From Alteraurantiacibacter aquimixticola (GTDB lineage Bacteria > Pseudomonadota > Alphaproteobacteria > Sphingomonadales > Sphingomonadaceae): a stretch of DNA of 64,000 bases. Shown in pieces: positions 36,070 through 44,920 of the stretch. Numbering within the stretch: position 1 is the stretch's first letter; each line of letters begins with the position of its first letter. Position numbers and translations under genes: made by a program. The DNA lies in contig NZ_SSHH01000002.1 in NCBI RefSeq assembly GCF_004965515.1, forward strand, positions 640,840-704,839, in the 5' to 3' direction. Under the pieces are notes generated by a model. It was given only the letters and a program-made list of their open reading frames with translations. It was not told the origin of the DNA and searched no databases.

Positions 36070-36975
36070 ATGACGAGCGACCAGATCACGCCCGACAGCG
36101 AACATCGCGGGTTTGTGGGCCTGCTGCCCGCCTCGCTGCGCGATTTCGCCCTGCTGGCCCGATTCGATCGGCCGATCGGCTGGTGGCTGCTGTTCTGGCC
36201 CTGTGCATGGGGCGTGTGGCTCAGCGGTTCCGGCGTGCAATGGCAGCTGGTGCTGTGGCTGCTGCTGGGTTCCATCGCCATGCGCGGCGCGGGCTGCGTC
36301 TATAACGATATCGTCGATGCCGATCTCGACCGGCAGGTGGCGCGCACCGCCGTTCGTCCCGTGGCGAGTGGAAGGGTAAGCCTGAAGGCCGCGTGGATCT
36401 GGCTGTTCGCCCTGTGCGGCGTGGGGCTGCTGGTGCTGTTCCAGTTGCGGCTTGAAGCGCAGCTGGTGGCGCTGGCGAGCCTGCTGCTGGTGGCCGCCTA
36501 TCCCTTCATGAAGCGGATCACGTGGTGGCCGCAGGCTTGGCTCGGCCTCGTCTTCACATGGGGAGCGCCGGTGGGCTGGATCGCGATGCGCGACGACCTC
36601 CTCGGCGTGATGCTGGCCCTCTACGCCGGGGCCTTCTTCTGGTGCATGGCCTATGACACGATCTACGCGCTGCAGGACCGCGAGGACGATGCGCTGGTGG
36701 GCATCAAGTCCTCCGCCCTGCGGCTGGGCGAGAGTGTGAAGGCGGGCGTGGGCCTGTTCTACACCGCCGCCATTGCCTGTTTCGCCCTCGCCTTCTGGCT
36801 GCTGCGGGCAGACTGGATCGCGCTACTGGCGCTGATCCCCGTCACGCTGCATTTCGCATGGCAAGTGGGAACGCTCGATCCGGCGGACGGGGCGAACCCG
36901 CTCGAACGTTTCCGTTCCAACCGCTGGGCTGGCGCGCTGGTCGCCGCGGCCTGTTTCGTGGTGGGGAATGCCTAG
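36070..36975 (+). CDS. ubiA: 4-hydroxybenzoate polyprenyltransferase UbiA
   Basis: This 301-aa integral membrane prenyltransferase makes 3-polyprenyl-4-hydroxybenzoate in ubiquinone synthesis. The two Asp-rich motifs are present: NDIVDADLDRQVARTAVRP (near 82) and DTIYALQDREDD (near 197), plus about eight helices. ATG 36070 has AGGAGG upstream. It is tail-to-tail (2-bp gap) with the ICMT-like gene. Confidence 0.95.
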   Translation: MTSDQITPDSEHRGFVGLLPASLRDFALLARFDRPIGWWLLFWPCAWGVWLSGSGVQWQLVLWLLLGSIAMRGAGCVYNDIVDADLDRQVARTAVRPVASGRVSLKAAWIWLFALCGVGLLVLFQLRLEAQLVALASLLLVAAYPFMKRITWWPQAWLGLVFTWGAPVGWIAMRDDLLGVMLALYAGAFFWCMAYDTIYALQDREDDALVGIKSSALRLGESVKAGVGLFYTAAIACFALAFWLLRADWIALLALIPVTLHFAWQVGTLDPADGANPLERFRSNRWAGALVAAACFVVGNA

Positions 36976-36977
36976 GG

Positions 36978-38348
36978 TTATTCGGCGGGTTGAAGCGTTG
37001 CCGGACTCGCGGGACGCGGGTTGAAGCGGCGAATCAGCTTCGCCAGCCGGGACGTGATCGCTCCGTTCTCCTGCATCCAGTCGTAATAGGCGCGGTACTT
37101 CTCATCTTCGCCCAAGAGGTGCGCTTCCTCGGTCCGCGCGCGCCAATAATAGATCGCGCTCACCACGCCCAGGAAGAAGGTGTTGCGGATCACATCCACC
37201 AGGCTGCCACTGGTGACGAGGAACGGCATGGCCGAGCACCACCAGAACAGGTTCTTCGACAGGTAAGCCGGGTGCCGCGTGAAGCGATACGGCCCGTTGG
37301 TCAGGACGCCGCGATAGGTGAGGTTCGAAAAGCGGATGCCGAAAGCCACCGTCGCCCAGGCATAGATAGCGGTGAGGAAGGCCAGCCAGCCAGCCCATAT
37401 CCACAGCACGAGGTCGGAGCCTGCCAGCCAGTGGTTCCACCCGGCGGTGTTGTATTCGTACTGGATGATCCCGCCATTGCCCATGAAACCATAGACCACC
37501 GGCGGATAGCAGATCAGCGCCGCCAGCCAGCCTGCGAGGAAGGGATTGCCGCTGCGGATATGCGAATCGAGCGGGCGGAAGGTGAGGAGGTAGCCGACCG
37601 TTCCGATCTGCACGTCCACCACGAACAGCAGCTCGAACAGATGCATGCCCACGGCCACCGGATTGCCCGCGATCTGGGCCAAGTCCGCTTCCACGATACC
37701 GCGGAAACCGGCGGGCAGGATGGAGATCATAAAGGCGGAGAAGAAGCCCTTGATGATCCAGCTGCGCCAGTGCTTCTTCACCTGCTCCATGTCCCAGGCC
37801 TCACGGCCCAGCAGCAGCGCGCCGAAATGCCAGCTGGCATCGCGCGGGCGCTCCATCACCCGGTCAAGCCAGATGACATAGGGGACGGAGAGCAGGAACA
37901 TCGGCACGGCCGCCGTGCCGATCACTTCCATGGCGAAGAGATATTGCCCGTCCCAGTACCAGCGACCGATGCAATAGAGCCCGCCGATGATCGCCCATGT
38001 CGCCCATAGCCCGGCAAGCTTGGTGGCGGAGATATCGATGATCTCGCGCACGGGGCGGCGATTGTCCCAGTCGATCCCGGTCGAGGGATTGCGATGCACC
38101 TTGTCGACAAAGAGGGACCATGCGGCCATCGCCAGCCCGGTCAACGCCATGGCAGCAAGCGCGGAGAAGGGGCCGGACAGGCGCATTTGCGGACCGGGCA
38201 TGCCGAGCGTCGCCACGATCTCCGGCCAGCTGCGGCAGACAAGGATATAGGCCAGCAGCACCGCCAGGCCGACAAATCCGACCCACGGTGAAACGTCGCT
38301 GGCGGGCAGTCGCAAAGTGGTTGGCGATGGGGACGAAGTCGCGCTCAT
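36978..38348 (-). CDS. ICMT/PEMT-like integral membrane methyltransferase with long N-terminal membrane region
   Basis: This 456-aa protein is rich in membrane helices throughout. Only the C-terminal third (from about 310) looks like isoprenylcysteine/phospholipid methyltransferase: NGPYRFTRHPAYLSKNLFWW for substrate and SAM binding, and RARTEEAHLLGEDEKYRAY near 415. The N-terminal 300 residues match nothing I recognise; they hold VGMHLFELLFVVDV and several charged loops. Ordinary bacterial ICMT proteins are about 200 aa. The substrate is unknown; a lipid or quinone is possible given UbiA next door. Confidence 0.7.
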   Translation of the reverse strand: MSATSSPSPTTLRLPASDVSPWVGFVGLAVLLAYILVCRSWPEIVATLGMPGPQMRLSGPFSALAAMALTGLAMAAWSLFVDKVHRNPSTGIDWDNRRPVREIIDISATKLAGLWATWAIIGGLYCIGRWYWDGQYLFAMEVIGTAAVPMFLLSVPYVIWLDRVMERPRDASWHFGALLLGREAWDMEQVKKHWRSWIIKGFFSAFMISILPAGFRGIVEADLAQIAGNPVAVGMHLFELLFVVDVQIGTVGYLLTFRPLDSHIRSGNPFLAGWLAALICYPPVVYGFMGNGGIIQYEYNTAGWNHWLAGSDLVLWIWAGWLAFLTAIYAWATVAFGIRFSNLTYRGVLTNGPYRFTRHPAYLSKNLFWWCSAMPFLVTSGSLVDVIRNTFFLGVVSAIYYWRARTEEAHLLGEDEKYRAYYDWMQENGAITSRLAKLIRRFNPRPASPATLQPAE

Positions 38349-38455
38349 GCGCCGCTGCCTAGCGTGACAGAGGTTAAGGCGCTGGCAACGGATTTACCGC
38401 TTCCCGATTCAGGACAGGCACTCGCGCAAGGCTTAACGCCCGGCGCGAGCCTGAC

Positions 38456-39808
38456 TCAGCGGAAGGCGGTGATCCGACCCCCGTCATCGAGGATATAGAG
38501 CGTATTGCCCGCCACCACCGGCGGCAGCGAAACGCCGTCGCTAAGCTCGGTGAACAGCGTGTTGACGCCGGTCATCACGTCGACCGAGTGCACCTCGCCT
38601 TCGCTGCTGGCGACCCACAGGCGGTTGCTGGCGAGCACCGGGCCGGTCCAGAAGATCGGACCTTCACGATCCTCGGGATCGCGGAATGCTTCCAGCTGCG
38701 TCACCCAGCGCACGCGGCCGGTGCCGCGCTGGATGGCCAGCAGGCGCGCATCGTCGGTCAGGGTGAAGACCCATTCGCCCGACAGCGCCGGAGTGGAAAT
38801 GCCGGCAAGCGTCAGCTCCCAGATGCGCTGGCCGGTGGTCAGTTCGTAAGCGGCCATGCGCCCGCCCTGCCCCAGCGCGAAGACCTGGCCATTGGCAATG
38901 ATCGGATCGGCATCGACGTCCGTCAGCGACCCGACCGCGGTCGAGATCGAGGTGCGCGCCAAGGCGTCGGACCACAGCACGCGGCCGTTCTCATAACGAT
39001 AGGCGACGACTTCGCCGGAGGAATAGCCGGCAATCACCGAACCCTGCCCAACGGCGGGAGCGGCCACACCGAAGACGCCCTGCTGGCCGGAGGCTGCGGC
39101 ATCCTGCCATACCGGCTCGCCATTGGCGGAATTGAGCGCGTGGATCTGGTTGTCCTGCGTCATCACGTAGACGGCATTGAAGGCCACCGTGGGCGAACCG
39201 CGCAGCGGCCCGGCGGGCTTCTTGCGCCACCGCTCGGCTCCGGTCTCGGCATTGAGCGCCACCACGTCACCCGTGCCGCTGGTGGCATAGATATTGCCCG
39301 AATCGTAGGTTGCTCCGCCACCGAAAGTGGCATCGCGCAGATCGCCCGACACCTGGATTCGGTGCGTCCAGCGGCGCGCGCCTGTCGTCGCGTCGAAAGC
39401 ATGGATCACACCCTCGCCATCGACCGCGAACAGCATGCCGCCACCGATCACAGGCGCGGCAGCGAGACGGCGGGTCTTGGTGGTGCCGGCAATCGCAGCG
39501 GTCCAGGCGCGCGCGGGCGCATTGCCCAGCGTCACATGGCCGGTGACCTTGGCGGCATTGCGGCCGCCCTGCGGCCAGTCGGCATTGGCCTCCGCAGCAG
39601 GCAGAACCACGGAAACGCCTGCCAGCGCAGGATCGGCCACGATCTCGGTCGCAATGCGCGAGAGGATCGGCGTGCGGTTGCCGATGGTCGGCGTATCCGG
39701 CTCGTCATCGCCGCCACCGCCAATAATGCTGCAGCCGCCGAGGGCAAGCGCGGCAAGGCCGGCAATCATCCATGCAGCCGGACGGCGGGAAAGGACGGAA
39801 CGGGTCAT
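38456..39808 (-). CDS. bamB: Outer membrane protein assembly factor BamB-like (PQQ-like beta-propeller lipoprotein)
   Basis: This 450-aa protein has a lipobox LGGC (C26 from the chosen start) and repeated PQQ-type blades (TTGARRWTHRI, NAETGAERWRKK, ANGEPVWQD, ENGRVLWSD, TTGQRIWELT), as in BamB of the outer-membrane-protein insertion complex. ATG 39808 is chosen for AGGA 8 nt upstream; ATG 39826 would overlap the YfgM-like stop by 4 bp and is also plausible. The usual next gene, der (engA), is absent. Confidence 0.9.
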   Translation of the reverse strand: MTRSVLSRRPAAWMIAGLAALALGGCSIIGGGGDDEPDTPTIGNRTPILSRIATEIVADPALAGVSVVLPAAEANADWPQGGRNAAKVTGHVTLGNAPARAWTAAIAGTTKTRRLAAAPVIGGGMLFAVDGEGVIHAFDATTGARRWTHRIQVSGDLRDATFGGGATYDSGNIYATSGTGDVVALNAETGAERWRKKPAGPLRGSPTVAFNAVYVMTQDNQIHALNSANGEPVWQDAAASGQQGVFGVAAPAVGQGSVIAGYSSGEVVAYRYENGRVLWSDALARTSISTAVGSLTDVDADPIIANGQVFALGQGGRMAAYELTTGQRIWELTLAGISTPALSGEWVFTLTDDARLLAIQRGTGRVRWVTQLEAFRDPEDREGPIFWTGPVLASNRLWVASSEGEVHSVDVMTGVNTLFTELSDGVSLPPVVAGNTLYILDDGGRITAFR

Positions 39809-39822
39809 GCGGTTTTCCTGTG

Positions 39823-40590
39823 TCATTGCGCCGCAGCGGCGCCTTCTGCCGCGCCGGTATAGGCAGTCGCAGCCAGCAGTTCTTCGACATCGTCGATAGC
39901 GTCGAAGCCATAGCGGCCTGCGAGCTGGCGGATACGCGCGGCGATCGTGGCGGGCACGTCTTCGTTCTGGGCGATTTCGATCATCAGCGGACCGGCCTGG
40001 TCCACCTTGTCCTGATCCAGATAGGCATGGACGACAAGCTCGCCCGCACTGCCGAACCACGGATTGCCGGCAACCGCAAGCGGGCCCAGGCGGTCGATCA
40101 CTTCCTGCGGGTCCATATTGTCATAATTGGCGCCCACCAGCCGCACCAGCGCTGCATCGCGCATCGGCGGCGGCGCGCCTTCATTGCGCACGACCTGCTC
40201 GTAGAAAGCCACGGCATCATCCGTACGCCCTTCGTCGAGCGCGATGGCGGCGCGGATCATGTTGGCGGAAGCGAGCGCGCCGGGGCTGGTCTCGCCATCC
40301 ACCATGGCCAGTTCCTCATCCGCCTGGGAGAGATTGCCGCCCTGCAATTCGTCCATCGCCTGGATGATCAGTTCGGACTGGCCTTCCAGCGCGCCTTCCT
40401 GTTGGCGATCCCACCACAGCCAGCCGCCAAAGGCTGCAAGCCCCAGCACCAGCGCGATGCCGACGGGCAGGCCGAAACGGCGCACGGCATTGGTGACATC
40501 GTCGGTGCGGACTGCTTCGTCCACTTCGCGCATGAGCATTTCCTGCTCAAGATCGCGCTTCTTGTCGGGATCGTTGGGTGTAGTTGCCAC
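39823..40590 (-). CDS. YfgM-like tetratricopeptide membrane protein
   Basis: This 255-aa protein has one N-terminal membrane helix (about residues 42-58, VGIALVLGLAAFGGWLWW) and a periplasmic helical-repeat domain, matching YfgM/DUF2133, a partner of PpiD and the Sec translocon that lies next to bamB in many genomes. The GTG at 40590 gives a start with ATTPNDPDKKRD; an in-frame TTG at 40656 is an alternative. Confidence 0.85.
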   Translation of the reverse strand: MATTPNDPDKKRDLEQEMLMREVDEAVRTDDVTNAVRRFGLPVGIALVLGLAAFGGWLWWDRQQEGALEGQSELIIQAMDELQGGNLSQADEELAMVDGETSPGALASANMIRAAIALDEGRTDDAVAFYEQVVRNEGAPPPMRDAALVRLVGANYDNMDPQEVIDRLGPLAVAGNPWFGSAGELVVHAYLDQDKVDQAGPLMIEIAQNEDVPATIAARIRQLAGRYGFDAIDDVEELLAATAYTGAAEGAAAAQ

Positions 40591-40715
40591 GTTCGTCTGC
40601 TGGATTGCGTTAACCGTTGAGCCCGCGCTGTTAGGCGTTGGGGCTGACCAATTCAATTGTTTGATTCAGCCTGTCCCCCAATGGGTGAATGCTGGATGAA
40701 GTGCTGCTGCGCCCC

Positions 40716-41855
40716 TCAGTCCGGGCGATTGCGGTCCATCAGGCCCCAATAGAGCGCGCGATAGCGGTCGGTCATGGCCCGCGCGTCATATTCGGCGCGC
40801 GCGCGATCGCGATTGGCCTTGCCGATGCGCTTGCGATCCTCCGGCTTGGCCGTGAGATGCCACAGCGCGTCCACCAGCGCCTCCTCGTCTCCTGGCGCGG
40901 TGAGCCATGGGCCGTTATCGGTAGAGACCATCTCTGGGATGTCGCCCACACGCGGCGCCACCACCGGCAGGCCCGCCGCCATCGCCTCGACCACCGAGAT
41001 CGGGAATTGCTCCGAATGGCTGGAGAGCGCGAAAATATCGAACAGGCCCATGATCTTCTCAGGGTTCTCGATAAAGCCGGGCAGGTGGACCCGGTCCTCC
41101 ACACCCAGATCGATCGCCAGCTGCTCCAGCGCGGCACGCTCCGGCCCCTCGCCCGCAATCACCAGCTGCCAGTCGTCTCCCAGCTTCTGCATCGCGCGAA
41201 CCAGCACGGGCAGGTTCTTCACCGCGCGCAGGCCGGCAAGCGTGCCGATCCAGTATTCGTCCTTGCGCTTGATAAGGCCGGGCAGGAAGTCGCGCTTCGG
41301 CGAGGCGGAGAAGGCGCGCGTGTCGATGCCGTTGGCGATCCGGCGCACGCGGCTGCGCGGCTGCCCCCAGGTATCGAGCGCAATCGTCTCCAGCTTCTTC
41401 GACGGCACCACAAGCGCGGCCGTGCGGCCGAGCGCGATACGGCGGTACCAGTTGCGCCGCATTTTCAATCGCTTCGCTTCATCCTCGTTGAACCCGTCTT
41501 CATGATGGACGAGCGGAGGGACGGCGAAGACATCGGCGAAGAGGGTGTGCGCCATCACCGCATCGATCGCGCCCCAATTATAGGTGCAGATGAGGTCGTA
41601 ACCCGCCATCGCCGCCGCCAGCCGCTTCAGCCTGCCCGGCGTGGGCTTCCCGGAAAGCGGCGGGAATTTGGGCCAGCTCACCTTGACCTGCGGCGCGATC
41701 AGCTTCGCCGCGCCGCGCCGCTCAAGGTCGCCGGAGACGATCGCATGCTCGGCATCCTTGCCCCAGACATTCATCAGCCGGACCGAGCGTACTTCCTTGC
41801 CGCCCGGATCGAAGGTCGAATGCAGGTGCAGTATGCGCGGCTTGGAGCGGCTCAT
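40716..41855 (-). CDS. Glycosyltransferase family 4 protein
   Basis: This 379-aa GT-B glycosyltransferase has the N-terminal ILHLHSTFDPGGKEVRSV, a nucleotide-sugar domain with LAGLRAVKNLPVLVRA, and the EX7E-type motif SEQFPISVVEAMAAGLPVVA. It probably transfers a sugar to a lipid or polysaccharide carrier. The start overlaps the hydrolase stop by 4 bp (ATGA). There is no polysaccharide locus around it. Confidence 0.9.
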   Translation of the reverse strand: MSRSKPRILHLHSTFDPGGKEVRSVRLMNVWGKDAEHAIVSGDLERRGAAKLIAPQVKVSWPKFPPLSGKPTPGRLKRLAAAMAGYDLICTYNWGAIDAVMAHTLFADVFAVPPLVHHEDGFNEDEAKRLKMRRNWYRRIALGRTAALVVPSKKLETIALDTWGQPRSRVRRIANGIDTRAFSASPKRDFLPGLIKRKDEYWIGTLAGLRAVKNLPVLVRAMQKLGDDWQLVIAGEGPERAALEQLAIDLGVEDRVHLPGFIENPEKIMGLFDIFALSSHSEQFPISVVEAMAAGLPVVAPRVGDIPEMVSTDNGPWLTAPGDEEALVDALWHLTAKPEDRKRIGKANRDRARAEYDARAMTDRYRALYWGLMDRNRPD

Positions 41856-42715
41856 CCGGCGCGCTCCAGAAGGCGGGCGATGGCGGCCTGCGATTCGGCT
41901 TCGTCGAGCGTCGGCGTATGTCCCGTGCGGGCAATGGTCACGGCCTCGAGGCCGTCGATCTCGCGCTCCATCTCGCCCAGAGTGGCGGTGGAGAGGATGT
42001 CCGACAATTCGCCGCGCAACACCAGCTTGGGCACGGGCGGCAGGGCGCGGAAGGCCGGCCACAGATCGCCCGCAGGATCGTCCCCGGCCTCGTCGAAAGG
42101 CTCGGCAATGCGCATGTCGTAGTCGTAGGCGATGCGTCCACTCTGCCCCAATACCATCAACCGCTTGGTCAGCCGCAGCCACTCGGAAATGGTGAAGTCG
42201 GGATAGATCATGCCCATGCTCTCCCGCAGCGCGCGAGCGGCATGCATCCATGTCGGATAGCTGCGCCCCTGCCCGACCTGGTCGCGAATGCGCGCGAGGC
42301 CCGCAGGATCGATCACCGGGCCGATATCGTTGATGCCGATCGCGGCAAAATGCTCGGGCGTTTGTGCCGCCAGCAAGGTAGCAACGATGCCACCGAGCGA
42401 TGTGCCAAGCACCACCACGCGGCCCGGCTGCACCTGGTCGAAAAAGGCCAGCATGTCCGCCACATATTGCGCGGGGATATAGGTGGCGGGTTCCTTCGAA
42501 TAATCGCTTTCCCCGCGCCCGCGGAACTCCGCGCAGATTACGCGATGCTTGCCTGCGAAGCCCTCTGCCACCGGCTCAAAATCGCGGGCATTGCGGGTGA
42601 GGCCCGGAAGGCACAATATCGCCGGGCGCGCGGCATCGCCGGGATAGTCGCGGTAGTGCAGCGAAAGCCCGTCGGCGCTTTCCCAGCTGCCGTCCTGCCA
42701 TGGCTGATCGGTCAT
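41852..42715 (-). CDS. Alpha/beta hydrolase
   Basis: This 287-aa alpha/beta-fold enzyme has the nucleophile elbow GTSLGG (Ser near 102), an oxyanion-side ILCLPGLTRNARDF (near 34) and a C-terminal RTGHTPTLDE holding the catalytic His. It lacks a signal peptide. It is translationally coupled to the glycosyltransferase, an unusual pair whose joint function I cannot name. Confidence 0.9.
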   Translation of the reverse strand: MTDQPWQDGSWESADGLSLHYRDYPGDAARPAILCLPGLTRNARDFEPVAEGFAGKHRVICAEFRGRGESDYSKEPATYIPAQYVADMLAFFDQVQPGRVVVLGTSLGGIVATLLAAQTPEHFAAIGINDIGPVIDPAGLARIRDQVGQGRSYPTWMHAARALRESMGMIYPDFTISEWLRLTKRLMVLGQSGRIAYDYDMRIAEPFDEAGDDPAGDLWPAFRALPPVPKLVLRGELSDILSTATLGEMEREIDGLEAVTIARTGHTPTLDEAESQAAIARLLERAG

Positions 42716-42792
42716 TGCGCCCCTTCGAGCTTTATGCGTGGCTGGCCGGACACCGCCTTGCGCGGCGCCGTTTCGATCGCCACTAATGCCAG

Positions 42793-44199
42793 ATGCGCGC
42801 CGAACCGCAAGCAGCAGCCTATCGCCCCGACCCGCAAATCACCGCTATTGCCGAATGGATCGGCGATGCGGTGGAGCCGGCCGGTTTCCCGCGCCAGCAA
42901 TTGCGCTTTCGCAATGACCGCTGGGCCAAGGCGGTGGGGCTGAACGACCTGTCCGATGCGGACTGGACCCGCCATTTCGGTGCGTTCGAGCCGTTACCGG
43001 ACAATCTCCCGCAACCGCTCGCGCTCAAATATCACGGCCACCAGTTCCGCGTGTACAATCCGGAGATTGGCGACGGACGCGGCTTCCTCTTCGCCCAATT
43101 GCGCGACGGGGAGGACCGCCTGCTCGACCTCGGCACCAAGGGCAGCGGCACCACGCCCTATAGCCGCACGGCCGACGGGCGGCTGACGCTGAAAGGCGCT
43201 GTGCGCGAGATCCTCGCCACCGAGATGCTGGAGGCGCAGGGCGTCTATACCTCCAAGACCTTCAGCGTCGTGGAAACGGGCGAGGAACTGTGGCGCAATG
43301 ACGAGCCATCGCCGACCCGCTCCGCCGTGCTGACGCGCCTCTCGCACGGCCATATCCGTATCGGCAGCTTCCAGCGCCTCGCCGCTTTGGGAGAGCATGA
43401 GCAGCTGGCCGCGCTGGTGGACTACACCCTCACCCAATTTCCCGGCCCGCCGCCGCCCGAGGATGCGCCCGGGCGCGACGAACCTGCCATCCGGCTGATG
43501 CACCTCGTGGTCGAGCGGCTGGCGGACCTTGCCGCCAGCTACATGGTCGCGGGCTTCGTCCACGGCGTGCTCAATACCGACAACATGAATGTGAGCGGGG
43601 AGAGCTTCGATTACGGCCCGTGGCGCTGGCTGCCGCACTGGGATCCCTCCTTCACCGCCGCCTATTTCGACGAGAGCGGCCTCTACGCCTTCGGCCGACA
43701 GCCGGAGGCGCTGCGCTGGAACCTCGGCCAGCTTGCCATCGCATTGCGCCCGCTGGTGGAGGCCGAACCGCTGATCGCCGCGCTCGACCGCTATGGCCCG
43801 TGCTACGAGGCGAACATGGTGCGCCGCTTCTGCTGGCGGCTGGGCGTCGAAAGCCGCGGGGTGGAGAACGACGGTGCGCTTATCGCCGCTGCCGAAGTGA
43901 CGATGCGCGAAGGTGGGATCGGGCCGGACGCCTTCTTCCACGCCTACCGCTTTGGGCGCAACGCCACCGGTGCGCTGGCAGAGGCTCTGGAAGGTTACCA
44001 GCCCGCTGGCGACCCGCATGATTACTGGGACCGCGAGGAGCCCGAAAGCATGCTGATCGAGGAGGTCGAGGCGATCTGGGACGCGATCGACAAGAAGGAC
44101 GACTGGTCCGTCCTCCAGACCAAGGTCTCCGCACTGCGCAATATGAGCGAGGCGCTCGGCCCGGCGCCCGCGCCTGCGGGGCTGGGAAGCGGAGGGTGA
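42793..44199 (+). CDS. selO: Protein adenylyltransferase SelO (YdiU/UPF0061)
   Basis: This 468-aa pseudokinase-fold enzyme transfers AMP to protein Ser/Thr/Tyr. Visible hallmarks are YHGHQFRVYNPEIGDGRGFLF, LGTKGSGTTPYSR, the inverted-nucleotide loop residues and HGVLNTDNMNVSGESFDYGPW (near 257-277). ATG 42793 follows the divergent hydrolase gene by 77 bp. It has no selenocysteine at the C-terminus, as usual for bacterial SelO. Confidence 0.95.
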   Translation: MRAEPQAAAYRPDPQITAIAEWIGDAVEPAGFPRQQLRFRNDRWAKAVGLNDLSDADWTRHFGAFEPLPDNLPQPLALKYHGHQFRVYNPEIGDGRGFLFAQLRDGEDRLLDLGTKGSGTTPYSRTADGRLTLKGAVREILATEMLEAQGVYTSKTFSVVETGEELWRNDEPSPTRSAVLTRLSHGHIRIGSFQRLAALGEHEQLAALVDYTLTQFPGPPPPEDAPGRDEPAIRLMHLVVERLADLAASYMVAGFVHGVLNTDNMNVSGESFDYGPWRWLPHWDPSFTAAYFDESGLYAFGRQPEALRWNLGQLAIALRPLVEAEPLIAALDRYGPCYEANMVRRFCWRLGVESRGVENDGALIAAAEVTMREGGIGPDAFFHAYRFGRNATGALAEALEGYQPAGDPHDYWDREEPESMLIEEVEAIWDAIDKKDDWSVLQTKVSALRNMSEALGPAPAPAGLGSGG

Positions 44200-44250
44200 C
44201 GTAGCGGCCAGCCTGCGTTACCTTCCCCGCCGAACCACAGGGAGGAAAAC

Positions 44251-44721
44251 ATGCGCCGTATCGCGATCTGTTCCGTCATCGCCCTTGCCACTGCCAGCGC
44301 CGCCGCCGCTATCGAGCCGGGCGAATGGCAATCGAACATGCGCGTCACCGATATCCAGCTGCCGGGCAACTTGCAGCCCGAAATTGCCGACATGATCCGC
44401 ACGCAGATGGGGCAGAACGTGCAGAGAGCAACCACCTGTCTGACCCAGGCCGATATCGACAATGCGCCGCAGCAGATGTTCGACCAGACCGGCGGGCAAT
44501 GCGAATATTCGCAGTTCGATATGTCCGGCGGAAAGCTGGACGCGGTGGCACAGTGCGATACCGGGCAGGGCATGATGGATATGGCCATGTCCGGGACCTA
44601 CACCGACACGACCTATAACATGACCATGAACATGAACATGGAAATGCAGATGGAAGGACCGATGGGTTCGATGCAGATGAGCGCCACCATCAGCGGGGAA
44701 CGCACTGGCGATTGCAGCTGA
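44251..44721 (+). CDS. DUF3617 family secreted protein, methionine-rich
   Basis: This 156-aa protein has a signal peptide (to about residue 20, SAAAAIEPGEW) and a DUF3617 core with a cysteine pair (C63, C84 region). Its C-terminal third is methionine-rich: 13 Met in about 36 residues around MNMNMEMQM. DUF3617 has no known function. An AGGGAGGA ribosome site precedes ATG 44251. Confidence 0.82.
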   Translation: MRRIAICSVIALATASAAAAIEPGEWQSNMRVTDIQLPGNLQPEIADMIRTQMGQNVQRATTCLTQADIDNAPQQMFDQTGGQCEYSQFDMSGGKLDAVAQCDTGQGMMDMAMSGTYTDTTYNMTMNMNMEMQMEGPMGSMQMSATISGERTGDCS

Positions 44722-44920
44722 TCGCGCCTGAAGCTATTAGGCGGAAAAGATAAGAAATTTACCATATCCGTTCACCGCGAAGGGATGCGGGACACTCTAT
44801 TGTCAGTGCCGAGAGGGAGCGGTTTCTCACGTAACCGCATTTGGCAATAACGGCATCTGCGCGTAAGGGACGCGCAAGGCGCCTGGCGCGCAAAATCGAT
44901 CGATCAAAAGGCTGCATTCC

